The notes under the pieces are model-generated. The model was given only the letters and a program-made list of their open reading frames with translations, was not told the origin of the DNA and did no database searches. DNA of 60,000 nt from positions 5,883,501-5,943,500 of the forward strand of contig NC_064043.1 of NCBI RefSeq assembly GCF_932526225.1, written 5' to 3'. A program made the position numbers and the translations under genes. This DNA is from Nematostella vectensis (taxonomy: Eukaryota > Cnidaria > Anthozoa > Actiniaria > Edwardsiidae). Positions 12,533 through 24,600 of the stretch are shown here, piece by piece. The number at the start of each line of letters is the position of its first letter. Position 1 is the first letter of the stretch.

Positions 12533-15500
12533 CTGGTAAAACAAGCGATAAATTAAGTTAAATTCACACTAGTCTCATTTATTTTCTGTTTTTAGTTTCC
12601 TGGTGATTGGGTCCGTGTGAAATATGGTGTCGCGCTTGTGAAATGTGCGTCATTAAATTGCAATTACGATTAGCAGTTTAATCATCTTAACATTAATCAC
12701 CAGGATATTATTTGCCTAAGTATAATCGAAAGGCGCACTAAAGTAAAATAACAACTGAACCTGCCTAAGACCTGAGGAAAGTTTTAGGGATTTTAGCCAT
12801 TATTCCGCAAAGTGTGAACATATTGTCTTCTTTTGCGCGTTGAATATGTAAGTTTTTTATTCCTGGTCCACTAATTGTCGTGAGACTCTGAAAAAGTGAT
12901 TCTTCACAGCTACGTTTAGTCTTTTAAATTGGTACAGTTTCGTAGCAACCACGAATTTCAAGTTTTTCCATCGTTAACAGCCCAATTGAATACCTTACAA
13001 TGCGTGACTTTCCCCAAATTTTTAAAAAAATAAAAATAAGAAAAACGCCTTGCACTGACAATTGACATTCCTGATAGATCCAGGTGTATTAAACCTGCCC
13101 TAGAACTTTCATTACGAGAAACTTCAAAACGAAACGTCTAACAATAGAAGTAATTCTAAGCTCTTCGAAACAAAGCAATGTTTTCTATATTTCAATTAAA
13201 ATTCAGAAGTACACACCGGGGCGTTCTGAGAGGAATGCTGCGGATTTATCGCGTTTTCTTCCACGCTTATCTCCGAAATGTCTACTATAATTTTAAATGC
13301 TCTGACTACTTAACATGATTTTTGTTCAGTAATTACATTAGCAAGATAAACACGAAAATTTCAAGCCAATTTCGAGCGAATATCGAAATCTGTTTGAATT
13401 TTAACTTGATCACGAATCGCGCAGTAAAAAGATTATCACACTTATAAAAAGATTATCATTACGCGAAAAGTTGCGATTGGGAAACAGGCTGTCTTGTTTG
13501 ATGTTACGCGCAGACAAAAGCGAGCTATTAACTCGATCGAAAGACGCTAATTCTAGCGCCAAAGTGAAGGGGCATTTTGTAATAGACACTAAAAGTGATT
13601 TGATATAAGCTTTCTTCGCTTACTAATAACTTCTAAACGGCTAGCAAATAGCCCGTACAACCACGTGTGGTCAAGAGTAAGCGAACACTATAAATCATTC
13701 ACCGACAAAATTCCATTAACAACGACAAATATATCTCACTTCTCCATAATCCATATTTGTAGCTTTTATTCCCCCACATTGTGTTTTTGGAAATTAGATC
13801 TTACGAAGCCTTTAAAATGTAATTGACAAAAAGTACTAATTTTGGAAAATGAGCGAAGCCTTCTCAAAGTCTCGAATAACCAAAGTTTGTGAAAACATTT
13901 ATTGGGTAAAAACATCGGAAGTTGCTGTGGTAAATACTAAGGAAAGTGCAGTTCAAATACAGGATATTGGTATTAAATCACACATCGATGTATAGAACTA
14001 ATTGGAGGGCTTTGTAATAGCGTATAATCGAAATAACGGCCTCGCAAAGGCAGCTGCTAACAGAGAATTAGCCAAAGCGAACGGCTTGAGGTGTACACCG
14101 GCAAAAATATACCCTCAATTATTAATGCGCGTATTAATTCCATCACGGTTCTTTTCAGGGAAATGTGGCACACAGAAGGCCTAGACTTCTTTCAGCGGCC
14201 AAGAGCGCTTAGGGATTCGCGCGCAAACAAGAGGCTCCATATGAGTCGAGTTTTTCTTGGGAGATATATTTGTTTATCACGCGCGCCCATTAGGACTAAT
14301 AGTGTGATTGCGATATAGTCGGATCTTATCGCGCTGTATCTTATCTCGCCTCTCTATTAGTCTCATCTCATTTACTCGCAGAGAAGAAAAAGTACCCATC
14401 TACAATGCCTCGTCGGTGTACTTACAGCATGGAGCTTCCAATAGAGTCCACAGGCGTTGCAAACTGGGTCTCCATTCTGGTTTCTGCGCCAGAGAGTGGT
14501 CTGGGTTGTGTGGCAGTTGGCGCAAGACGTTCCTGCCCGACGGGCGGCGGACTGCGTATCGAGAACAAAATAAAGACATAAATCGTTGAGATATAACCCG
14601 AGAGTGATTGTAAAAACATTTGAAAAGCAAACTAAGCTGTTTACTCTGATTGTTGCATGGTTTGAATCGTGACGACACGTGAGTCACAGTAGTACGCGCT
14701 TGTGATGAGCGTTTGGACTCGTGTCAGAAACTCGAGACAAAATATCCTGATCACTTGGAAAAACTCTGTTTGAGTTCCAACCGTATTGAACTACCCCCAA
14801 ACCTCATCCCTTGAGTAAGTTATTGCGTCTTTGTGAGTGGTGTGAGACTAGCCTTATAGCTTGTTGTCAATAGAGATTGGGAACATATAGCAGCACCAGA
14901 AATCCGCAATAAAGAATCTCTGAAATTTCAAGTCTGGCTGTCATCACTAGGTAGAGCTATCCGTGATCACTAGGGTGTGATGCAAGTCATGCTTTGGGAA
15001 ATCTTTCTCCTCACGATAAGATTATTGATCCACTGTGCGTTTTTACAAAGCAAAGAACTTGTTGACTTACCAATCTACGTTTGGGCTTGATAAGTGGTCG
15101 ACTAGAGCCGTTCATTTTATGGTAAAGTCCACACGCGTTGCAGAGATAGTGGCCAGAACCATCTCTACGCCAAAGCGGAGTTGAAGTCGCTCCACAATTT
15201 ACACACTCTCGACCGTCTGCTGTATGAAAAGGCAGCAAAAACACGCATAAACTTCTATTACAACAGCCCGCTATTCCTATACTCCTAATGAAAAAATATA
15301 AATTTGTTTGAGCCGTGTGAAGTCTAAAGTCTGGTAGATCTGTAACTGTTGCGGCGCGCTCCTGTTTTGTGCTATTCAGACTAATAAATACCTATTGTTT
15401 AGCGCGTATAGAAATGCCCCCTAATTGCCAAGTGTTAATACTGCAGTTGAATAGAAGAAAGGCTGTCGAGGAGGGCCAAACACATCGTTTGTTTCCAATC

Positions 15501-16710
15501 AAAGATTCGAGGAAAGTGACCCCCAGGAGAAGTGCGAAACTTGAAAGTCAAAAGAGTTTTACTAAAACCGATTTTCACGACACGCAGCCAAAATTCCTCT
15601 CTTTTCAAAGTGCGCAACTCCTCTCCGTTAGAGGAAAAGACCGGAACTTTTTGGGAAAGTACCAAAACGCACTTAATTTGTAGTGCACCAGAGAGGAGAG
15701 TTCCGTTTTGTGGTAAAATTAAGGCCTGAAGAACGATTCTTCAGAACACTAGAAAAATTTCAAAGCAAGCCAATTTTGTTCTCACTAGAAGTGGTTTTAA
15801 TCACGAAACCGTGTTAATTCAATAAAGAAAACAGACATTTTAGCGATTCACTGGGGCTCGCATTCCACTAACCTGAGTTTGAACGGCTCTTGGTTCTGGT
15901 TCGAGTTAAGTTTCTATTTGCCATTATCCCCGGCATTCCCGGCCCAAAACTTGGCATATTAAGGTCTGAAGCAAAGTATTGTGGAAGAGCTGGAGGATAA
16001 CCTGCGAATGGAGGAACATCAGCGCGCAGAGGGGTACCGGTATACTGCATCCCTTTCAATCTCTTGTCGTCACCTCCGTAACTGAAGAAATCGCTGGAGA
16101 GAGGACCTCCGTCCATGCTGCCAAACGTCTCCTTCGGCGGAGTCGGAGGGAACGAGAAGAGGTGGCTGGAGGAGTGAGAGACTCCGCTAGCCGAGGACAC
16201 ACCGCTGGCTGCCATTGGGTTCCCTCGGTGGCTTTGCTGGAACGGAGGACACCAAACAGACGCAGCACTAGGGGTAGAACAGTGTAGACCCGGCGCTGGT
16301 TTGCTCTCAATCCACTGGATTGGAGTATGGAAGTGCGGACGGCACACTGGACTGCCGGGAACGCGCGCTGTTGGCAGGAAAACCCTGCTACAGCTCCCAG
16401 GAGGACTCGCTTGACTTTGCGGGTCCTGAAAAGCCGTGGGCCCGTGAGCAGCCATTTGACACATGGACGGTCTGTACGCTCTTGGGCCCGCTGCGTATGA
16501 CCAGTTTCCACTATTGCCTGATCCGTCAAGGTGGTGGAAAAACACATCGACTTCATCTGGCGGTAGAAGTTGTGTAGGTTCCACTATATTCACGCTGCCG
16601 CCGGAGCAGTTTGTAGGCTGCATTCTGTCGCTGGATGATGCTCCGTGAGGACTGTCGTGTTGGCCTGAGATGGGGTGAATCCACCGGTGTTCTGAGTTGA
16701 CTGTTTCCAT
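12173..16710 (-). CDS. GATA: GATA1/2/3-class zinc-finger transcription factor (4 coding exons)
   Basis: Sequence-specific nuclear DNA-binding regulator that recognises WGATAR sites. The coding exons join as 16710-15873, 15219-15071, 14551-14426 and 12532-12173, giving about 490 residues. All junctions have GT/AG borders and compatible phases (1, 0, 0). Seen: two CX2CX17CX2C fingers (Cys 285/288/306/309 and 339/342/360/363), the joining linker, and a basic tail after finger 2. The N-terminal half carries [15 protein letters not shown] (residues 48-62) and [10 protein letters not shown] (185-194), both characteristic of bilaterian GATA1/2/3 proteins. Family knowledge: the introns between the fingers and just after finger 2 are at the conserved animal GATA positions. 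The start is the first ATG in the open frame; a 5' exon may exist, because an acceptor-like tract ends at 16737. The gene is isolated, with no recognisable neighbour. Only the exact 5' end and the 3' UTR are unsure. Confidence 0.93.
12533..14425 (-). other. GATA intron 3 (1.9 kb)
   Basis: Runs from donor GTAAGT at 14425 to the acceptor at 12533. No coding exon or non-coding RNA is recognisable inside. A short direct repeat (AAAAAGATTATCA, twice near 13428-13459) and one WGATAR match at 14341-14346 are visible. Introns 1 (15220-15872) and 2 (14552-15070) are similarly empty. Confidence 0.8.
14426..14551 (-). CDS. GATA: GATA coding exon 3 (C-terminal zinc finger)
   Basis: Exactly 42 codons, phase 0 at both ends, preceded by the acceptor ...GATACGCAG and followed by GTAAGT. 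It encodes [20 protein letters not shown], then [20 protein letters not shown] and HA: finger 2, the main DNA-binding finger of the family. The four zinc-binding cysteines and the tryptophan in the loop are all present. The exon lies in a frame without a long open reading frame, so longer ORFs overlapping it in other frames are shadows. Confidence 0.95.
15071..15219 (-). CDS. GATA: GATA coding exon 2 (N-terminal zinc finger)
   Basis: 149 bases encoding finger 1: [20 protein letters not shown], then [10 protein letters not shown] and the basic linker ending KPKRRL. The spacing CX2CX17CX2C is canonical for animal GATA fingers. In well-studied GATA proteins this finger stabilises binding at double sites and contacts FOG co-factors; whether it does so here is inference. 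The donor is TTG|GTAAGT, leaving phase 0. The acceptor is a CAGCAG tandem: starting at 15219 or at 15216 keeps the frame and differs by a single alanine codon. Confidence 0.95.
15873..16710 (-). CDS. GATA: GATA coding exon 1 (N-terminal activation region)
   Basis: Encodes residues 1-279 plus the first base of codon 280. It ends in the donor CAG|GTTAGT. The region is rich in Ser, Pro and Gly, as expected for a transactivation region. It contains two short motifs shared with vertebrate GATA2/3: [15 protein letters not shown] and, nearer the finger, [16 protein letters not shown] motif around residue 123 also has a counterpart in vertebrate GATA2/3. The start codon at 16710-16708 has G at +4 but no purine at -3. 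An in-frame GTG lies nine bases upstream and the frame is open back to a TAA, so a longer N-terminus coming from an upstream exon cannot be excluded. Confidence 0.9.
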
Positions 16711-16974
16711 TGAGATCACAGGGAAACACTGTAGACCTGTATTGGAGAAAACACGTAAGAGTTATGAACTGAGCTGCAGAGTGCGTTTTTTATGCCAGCG
16801 CTACGCCAGCTGGTCACAATAACGGTTAAAGAATAGCTGAAAGGAATTTAATTGTGTGCTAAATTATTCTCAATGGGAATTTCGGGAAAAGTTGCAAGAC
16901 GTTAGAAAATAACACGCATTAGTGAACGGAAGTGCCCATTCAGTGCTCGCCATGAGAAATTCAGCTTCCGCGAT

Positions 16975-16985
16975 TTATCAGATAA
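16975..16985. promoter_or_regulatory. palindromic double GATA site upstream of GATA
   Basis: TTATCAGATAA, a perfect palindrome around the central A. It contains two WGATAR sites in opposite orientation, 265 bases upstream of the start codon. Animal GATA genes are often autoregulated, and mouse Gata1 carries a palindromic double GATA element in its promoter. The function here is inferred from motif and position only. Confidence 0.4.
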
Positions 16986-17149
16986 CTATCCTAGTCAAAT
17001 CTACAAGACTTATTCAACGAGATATGAAATTTCTTCGGGGCTCCTAAAACACAAAAAGAAGATTTAAAAGCGTCAAATATGATGATAATGCTGCGATAAG
17101 CCAACCAAACATTGAACGCATAACATACACTAGGCTTGAGTATCGGCGC

Positions 17150-17760
17150 GGTTGTTATGACCTGGGAAAGTTATCAAAGTCGCCAAGTTCGCGTCGGGTT
17201 TCTTACGCCGTGTTTTGGTGTAGGGTTGCTGTTTTGAGGAGCTTCTGGTTGTTTGGAGTCTTGCTATGCGCGCCGCTCTCACCCACACAGTGGTAGTGTG
17301 TCTGGTTTGGTTCAAGCAGTATTTGAAAGGCTGGTAAGCAGTCCTGGCTAAAGTTATTAATCGCTCTCGCTCGCTCGGCGCCACTCAGCCCGCGGAGGCG
17401 AGACTTGTCAACGGACCGACCAATCAGCGCGAGGTAGCCGTGACATTATGCTGACTTGTCACTCGTACGAGCTCCTCCATTGGACGACATGTCAAACAAT
17501 CCATTCAATCTCCAAGTGAATCTGTCAATCAACCCATTGGAGTCCGTGTACATTGTAATTGTCACGCGCGCGTTGTGTACAGCGCAAGGCACACCAGCAC
17601 GTGACGCGAGTGCGGTAAAAAATCGTACGTGTGGCTCAGGAGTTCTCCGCGCGCCTGCCTTGCGCTCCCTACAACCGAGTTAGTTGTGCCGCCGCCGGCC
17701 CCGGAGAAGGCGAAAGGCCATTTACCATATCTAGATCCGATCGTACGATTCCACTGCTCG
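17150..17760 (-). promoter_or_regulatory. CpG-rich candidate promoter block of GATA
   Basis: About 600 bases are clearly richer in GC and CpG than the flanks. They contain GACCAATCAGCG at 17419-17430, a CCAAT box (ATTGG on the gene's strand), and several GCGCGC steps. It lies 440-1050 bases upstream of the first coding exon, a plausible place for the transcription start and an untranslated first exon. No TATA box was recognised. Confidence 0.35.
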
Positions 17761-18085
17761 CGCGATTACGTTGTTATCATTAAACACTTTCTAAGCCGTA
17801 ATAATACACTGACTGAGATGAGCGAGAGACTATTTGCCAAGCTGAAGAGTAGGGTATTTACAGTGCTCGAACGAAAACAATGTCTAGTGTTCGTTTGACA
17901 ATAACAAGTACTACTGGATCTCGTTAATGGGGTAATCGTACTCTTCGCGTTACGGAGAAGTCAATAGTCTAAAGCCAAACTCACATCATTTTTTGGTCAA
18001 ATGTAAAATGTCGTGTGAGAGGCGATTGTTTGAGGTGCTAAATGTTGTTCTCAGGCAGGTGAAATGTGACCAGCCGATGGATAAC

Positions 18086-18623
18086 AGATAAGGTGAACAC
18101 GCATTATTTCAACGAGTATTTCTGGCGCGTTATCTGTGTAATGTTTGCAGAGGGAAACCTCCTTCATTTGATAGGAAATAAATTGAGCGCTCTTCAGGAT
18201 TGAGGCACCGCGCTGACTGCGAGATGTTCGGAGGAGTCGGACGAAGAAAACGGTCATCCCGGATGCTAAGTGACCTTTCTATGGTGGAATGACTAGAATG
18301 ACACGCCCGGTTATCTGAGTAGCGATTGTTCTGCTGATCTCTCATACATATTTTCTCCTCAGACAACATGACGCTTGATAACAACCTGTTCAAACTAGAT
18401 TGCAGTTGTGATCAAAGCAAAATTCATACTTCGCTGTTTGCGCGAAACAGACCGGGAAGGTGTCAGAAACAATAACAACATCCCAACTAAACGAGGATCT
18501 AATGAAAACAAAAATATTTACGCTTATTCACACCGTTGAAGCAAAACTCCATAAACAAGCAATAACTATAATCGAACTAATCGCAGTGATAACAAACAAA
18601 AAGTAAAGACAAGCGAAAGATAA
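18086..18623. promoter_or_regulatory. cluster of WGATAR sites, candidate enhancer
   Basis: Seven matches to WGATAR on either strand in about 540 bases: 18086-18091, 18130-18135, 18169-18174, 18311-18316, 18376-18381, 18587-18592 and 18618-18623. Random DNA would give roughly one per 500 bases, somewhat more in AT-rich sequence. The cluster lies 1.4-1.9 kb upstream of the GATA start codon and is a candidate autoregulatory element. The evidence is motif density alone. Confidence 0.3.
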
Positions 18624-21600
18624 AGAGCGATAAGCGAAAACCGATCTTCCAATTTACATGCTTTTTCGAGAGTGACAACTCGATCCAAAAGTGGTAAGAA
18701 ATACTTATCGAATCACGAACATTCTAATCCACTAAACTTCTCGAGGTTTTATAACTCGAAAGTCTTTTGCAGGCAGGGGGGAATTGATTTAATTGGAAAA
18801 GGCAGCTGTTTCTCTTAGTTTTACGTAGTTTTCTTTTGATTTTTGAGTGTTCAATGTTGAAGGTCACCACTACAAGCGTGTGTGTAAACTGACAAGAAAT
18901 GTTCAATTGGTATTAGTTTCCTTCTCTAGCGCTCATTCGTCAAAGAAGAAGCAAAGATCCTGCTACGTAACACTTAGTATCTCTTTAGGTTCGGATATCT
19001 TGTTTTAAGTTCTTTATATTGCCTGTTTCTCTTTGTTCCGTTATCATTATTTGATTATCATTGTCACAATGGATCATGAATCTTTAAGCAGGCTGGCTCT
19101 CAATAAATCCCCAAATTAAGATAAAAATTCTCAAAGAACGAATTAAAAAATTCGGAAACCAGGGGTGCTGAATGCATTTAAAAATTTAACAAGCAAACCA
19201 TCAAATTCATAACGATTTTAGCAGAAATACGGAACGCAGCGGTCGATCTCCCTGTGGTGCACTTGATGCAACAGACACACGAACAAAACTCGGCTCTAAA
19301 TTTCCCACAGTGTGGAATAACATGGAAAAAAAAGTCTAGAAATACAATGAAATATTCAAGTTGAGGTCGCTCTGTGGGTTAACTCTTGGTTTGTCCAATT
19401 AGCTCAATCATCTTCATTCCAACAGATTTCTGGCACCACTTAATAGGGGCTTCAGGGAAAAATCATGTTCGCAGCTCCTGAGTGTATAACACTTATCAAA
19501 CGAGCCTAGATTCCGCATGACTACCTTCCACCCCCCACACCATATAAAATAAAGAGTCAGTGACAGTCTCACAGGCAGTAAATGCGGTATTTACCCGTAC
19601 GGCGTAGCGCGTCGGTGGGTATTCCCGGGCGATAGCTTACAGGCGATGCCAAGGGGCAGAGATTTCCCAGAAGGCAAAGCTCGCGGGAGAAACATGCGGC
19701 CATGGTGCAGGAATAAACGAGAGAAACACGAAGTATCGGCGCTGATGATTCACCACTGCTCTAAGCGAACGCGAGAGTCGATTGATGTGGACTTGGATCT
19801 ATCTCTCTTTCATATGGCGCTGCCGAATTGCTCAGTACACATATGCAAAGCTTTGAGCGCGCGATAAGTGCGAGGAGGAAGGGGTTATCAGTAAGATACG
19901 TTCACTCGGCTTTGTGTACATGTTGATTATGAGATGGTGTGTAATCATCAAGACGGCTATTGTATTGTCACTGTTAAAACACACAACTGTTTATAACAAA
20001 ACCTAAGAGTGTTTTGAAAATTTAATATCACCAAATGCTCGCATGCTTTTATTCTCGACCGCCCCCTTAGCAGTAGTGCCGGCCAGCGCTAGGCGTCGCG
20101 AATTCTACACAGGGAATATCTCAAAGCTTTGAATGCGGGCGTTAATTTGCCAACTTCATGAGCAGGAAATCCTCTGGTTCTTTAATCAGATAGCCCGGCA
20201 TATCTCGCACAAATACACGCGTACTGAGAACAGTTAGAAGATGGGCATCTCCAGTATGGGCATTAACACGCGCCAGGCTGTCTCAGTACAAGCTGGGGCT
20301 GAAGTTTCTCTAAGCAGCCGATTTGCTCAGATAAGGCCCTCACAACCGTCATGATCAACGGAAAATAAATACTCTTCAAAGAGCGCTTCTTGAAACTCTG
20401 ATTATCAAAGCTAACTCTAAACTTCCTGAATCGCAGTGCCACTGTTTAGAGTTTACTCGGCTTAAAATAATAAGCCTGTAACCTTAGGTTCGGGGCAAGG
20501 CAAGAGGCGTTACCAAACAACGCGCTATCCTACAGAGAATACGCTCGCGAGCTTCACCCGGACCACAGGGATCTCTAATCCCTGGCGCTCAGAGTCTGGT
20601 TTATTTTCGAGGACGGGTAGGATTCCCACGAGTGTAGAAGTGGAGTAGCGGTAGGTGGGCGTCTGGGTGTGCGGGTAACAGCACTTCGTTGGAGGGCCAA
20701 AACCTCCGAGATCCTATTAAAACTTTCAAGTCTTTCTATTAGCGCTGACAAAAAGCAGTTCCGATCGTGTGCAGGCCTTACCACACAACCCGACATCTCA
20801 GAACACATCTATCAGTCTAGATCTGACTCAAATGAGAAGGTGTTATTCTTTATCGCACTAGTATATCTTCATTTTATTTGCACCGAGTGTTGTATTCTAC
20901 ACGCTAGAATTAGCGACGTTCGATTTGTTTAGTGACGTTTCTTCGTGATCGAACGCAATGGAAGTGAAATCATCTGGAGTTGATATTTTGGGTGCAAATT
21001 GATCGCGGCTGGTATGTCGTGCTAGCGGATGGAAAACAGTGCTAAACGGCGCGGTTTTCGCGAAAGGATCGCATTAAAAGCCGCGACCAAAAAGGATCGC
21101 GCGCCAGTAAGAATAGGATACCTTAAGCCTACGGAAGGACGATTAGGAAGTTCAGCTTTCCAAACCGCGCAGTGCTTGTAGCACTGTTAATTCTTCTACA
21201 CTACGAGCCGACAGCATTATATTAGCGCGGCGTGCTTAGCTTTTCCGTAATTCAACACAATGTTTTCATCTGTAACTCATCTATTTGGCCTAATAATCGC
21301 GCTCAATGACAGGCCAAGTTGGACATCTTTGCTCATCAAGACTCTGCAGCTGAAAAAACACTTTCAAAATTAGAGGCAAGCTCTTTTGGAATCGAGCTAA
21401 ATTGCGTTTTTTAAGTTCTTAGGAAATCAAATCTATCGGGTATTTGTGGGGCTAATCGCTTTAGTATGCGGTGGAGAAAAAAGCTTTCCGTTCTTCTGGT
21501 ATTTATGGAAAGGGTGCGGCTTGCATGAACTTAAACTCAGTAACATTTGTGGAAAATTACCTTTGTACATCCTTAGAACTAAAACTCGCTTTAAGATTGA

Positions 21601-24600
21601 CGGTATAGTTCTCAAGGTTAAACATTTTTAGACGAAAACAAATACGCCATTCGGGTACTTAAGATAAAATGCAGTCTAAATACAGAATAATAACAGCTCG
21701 AGTCATAGCCATGATTCCTAAGTTCTAGAGGTTACGATTACCATAACAATCAATGGAGCGAAAACTAGATCCTATTTTATAGAGTAAATAGCGATGGTCA
21801 GGATAAGCGGAGATTAACTGCAAGTATTCCTATAAACCACTAAGGGACATAGTAGATTTGAAAATAAAAAGTTTTTAAACCTCAAACTTTTTGCTAAATT
21901 CCACCCGAATCTCGTACAAATTTGTACATAGTACTAAATCAAAAGTACAATTCATGTTTTTTGTTAGAAAAAGAAATGTTTAAGTCCTCGGTCATCTTAG
22001 ATCAAGATAAGAACCGTCCACCGTAACAAGTATTGTCAAACGAACCCTTATCAGCCCTTGTCAATTTCGCCCCTTTAAGACATATTATTTCGGAGTCTTT
22101 AAAACGTACAGCTTTGATTTTATATCTTTATCTTTCTCTGGCGCTTGCAGAGATTAGTTGACGTCCAACGCTTGAAGCCCGACAATGAAACCACAAAATG
22201 CTCCACTTGAAACATCACTGCAGTGGAACACATTTGGGTGAAGTGGGATAATTTGAAATGGTAAAATCTCGGTGTGCTTCTTGGTCAAACAATATGAGGA
22301 AATTTAAAGATTTTTTTCGACGTAGAAGCCAGTGAATGAAATTAAAAAACAGCAAGTGAGATGGGTTCGTATTTCTCGTGACTCCTGGATTGAAATGTCA
22401 TACTCGGAAAACAGGAGCTCAGCGACAAAGTGAGGGAATCAAAGATTCCAAAAAAGAAAGGATGAATTATGCGCCTGTTATTTTGCAAAGCCGTATCACT
22501 AGCGTCTCCACGATGCGCGAATAGTGAGAAAGGAGAAAATTGTGTCATCACCGTGATTTCTCAAGCTTGAAACGCATTCATTTTCTCCATGTCTAAACTC
22601 ATTTATGTGTTCACTCAGGTGAAAGAGACTTCAGGTTTCCGTGTCTTTTTGTGCTATTGTCATGAGGCCCCAAGCTTCTACCATGCAAGCAAACGAGCCG
22701 CTCTGCTATGAGGTTCCTAATTTGCGTCGTTACTCTAAAGCTAGGAAACCCAAGAGGAGGGCCGTACTGTTGGAATAGAGCCGCGATAATAAGGCCAATA
22801 TTCCTCGCTGCTTGAGTGTTTTATACAGACGTGTGCCTAACAGTGTGAGCAGAGCTTTATGCCGCGATACCGCCTCGGGCTACGTTTAGTGTTTATCAAC
22901 CGCTACTGTTGTAATTATATCTTTGCGGATGAATCAAAACGTGTCAGTCTATTCGACGGCTCCTACAAGTTGTATTAACAACCGCCATAACTTCTACTTG
23001 TTCGTGCTTTTACAGGGAGCGCACGAGAACATACCAGATGAGATTCGTGGTCGTCATGTCTAACAATACCGTCATCGCGTGCGCTTTCACTCGATACCCT
23101 AGTACAAAAAACCTCATTCGCTTTACATCTCTTAAACGCTCTACTGAAGCAGAACACTTGCTTTTTGTTAGCTAAAACAGTTAATTTAATCCCGGCTCGC
23201 TTGGAGGACTATACCTCGAGGTGCCGTGGTACTCTACCTTCACATTGTACTTATTGTGGTTAAGGGGGTTTCACGGCCTGCGACTTTAAAAATTCTACGA
23301 AACCAACAACTCGACACACGGGGGCAATTTACGGTTGGCAAAGGTGTGAATACACTGGTCGAGATTGACTTGTAGTTGTTTTTACACTCATGAGGAGCAT
23401 TTTTCTTTGTGATGGGAAAATTCTTCGAGGGTCATTCTGGCGACGGATCGGCGGGAGGCGGTGCCTTTGACATTTCGGCTTGCCTGCTCGTCTACAAGAC
23501 CTTGTTTTTTTAATTCTTTCTCATTCTTCTCTTCGCACGAAATTTCTGCCATCGTGCGCTCGAAGTTGCGCCTTCGAAAAGAGACCCAGTAACTGTCAAT
23601 AGATGCGAGCGCGAGCCCAGACTTGAGCTGAGACGAGATCGTTTACTTGAACCGGAAATACCAGCGTTAGGGTTTGTGGACATGATATGTCCCCTCGATC
23701 ACGGGCTTAACTCGACCCCTCTAACTTATCAATCAAAGTATCTAAAATCGATAATTGCATAATTATCACATTTCTGGATCTAAGCCTGATAGAAGATGAG
23801 ATGATTGTGAGTTCACCTACCACGAAACTGACCCCGTATTCTCGCCCTGTCACACAACCCGTGTAATCCGCCGTTCTCCTAACGCTGATCGCTCGGGACT
23901 TTTAGGAGTTTTTAGGCGCTCACTGTCTTTGGCTCAGCCACATGCTCTGTGTGGTGGTTTGCACCCAGAATATATTGCTGACTCGTGTTAAATAATTCAT
24001 AAAGTGTAGTCTATTTTTGTGGGTACGCTGCGTATAGTCTTAGAGGCACGATGTTCAGTTCTGTCTGCGTGTTCGTCGCGCTGTTAATACTTGACACTTT
24101 GAAAACACCAAGGAAGGAGCGTGATTGTTCAACGTGTGAAATTCTCCAGCCTCTTGCTTGCCCAACACCTCGAAGTGTGAATCCTTTAAAGCTAGGCTTT
24201 GATGATCTGTGAAGCATTGTTCGCTTATTGAAAGGCTTTAGTGGCGCATTAATTTTTGATAGTTATGGTTATCCCGTTCATTTTGTCTTGAATTAAATCA
24301 CTGTGAACCGTAGGCATTGCAAAAAGTGCATGACAGAGGTAGTTTAGCGCTTGAATACCGCTCTAAATGATCTACAGCACGTTCTGGTGAGCCATACTCA
24401 TAACCATTCCATGACAACGTGGAACGCTCTTAAAATAACCAGAATCTAAGAATAATACGGCGCTGTCGTGCAACGCAAACCCAATATCCACGACTTGTCG
24501 TAAAATTTCCTTCACCACGACCGCCAGAAACCTCAACAATTAGGCAAGCGGTTACAACAAATTAGACGAAGCCCATCTGCGATAGTAAGATATTGCAAGG

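Noticed and set aside
14400-14687. Open frames of 95 and 65 codons overlapping GATA exon 3
   Set aside because: They are in other frames than the zinc finger, which is clearly encoded with proper splice sites.
15979-16577. Several open frames overlapping GATA exon 1 on both strands
   Set aside because: Shadows of the GC-rich true exon; only the frame with the GATA motifs joins correctly to finger 1.
17130-17384. 84-codon minus-strand frame upstream of GATA
   Set aside because: No recognisable domain; it lies in the CpG-rich promoter-like block and may at most be 5' untranslated sequence.
21914-21927. 14-bp palindrome GTACAAATTTGTAC
   Set aside because: A palindrome of this size in AT-rich DNA is not remarkable without context.
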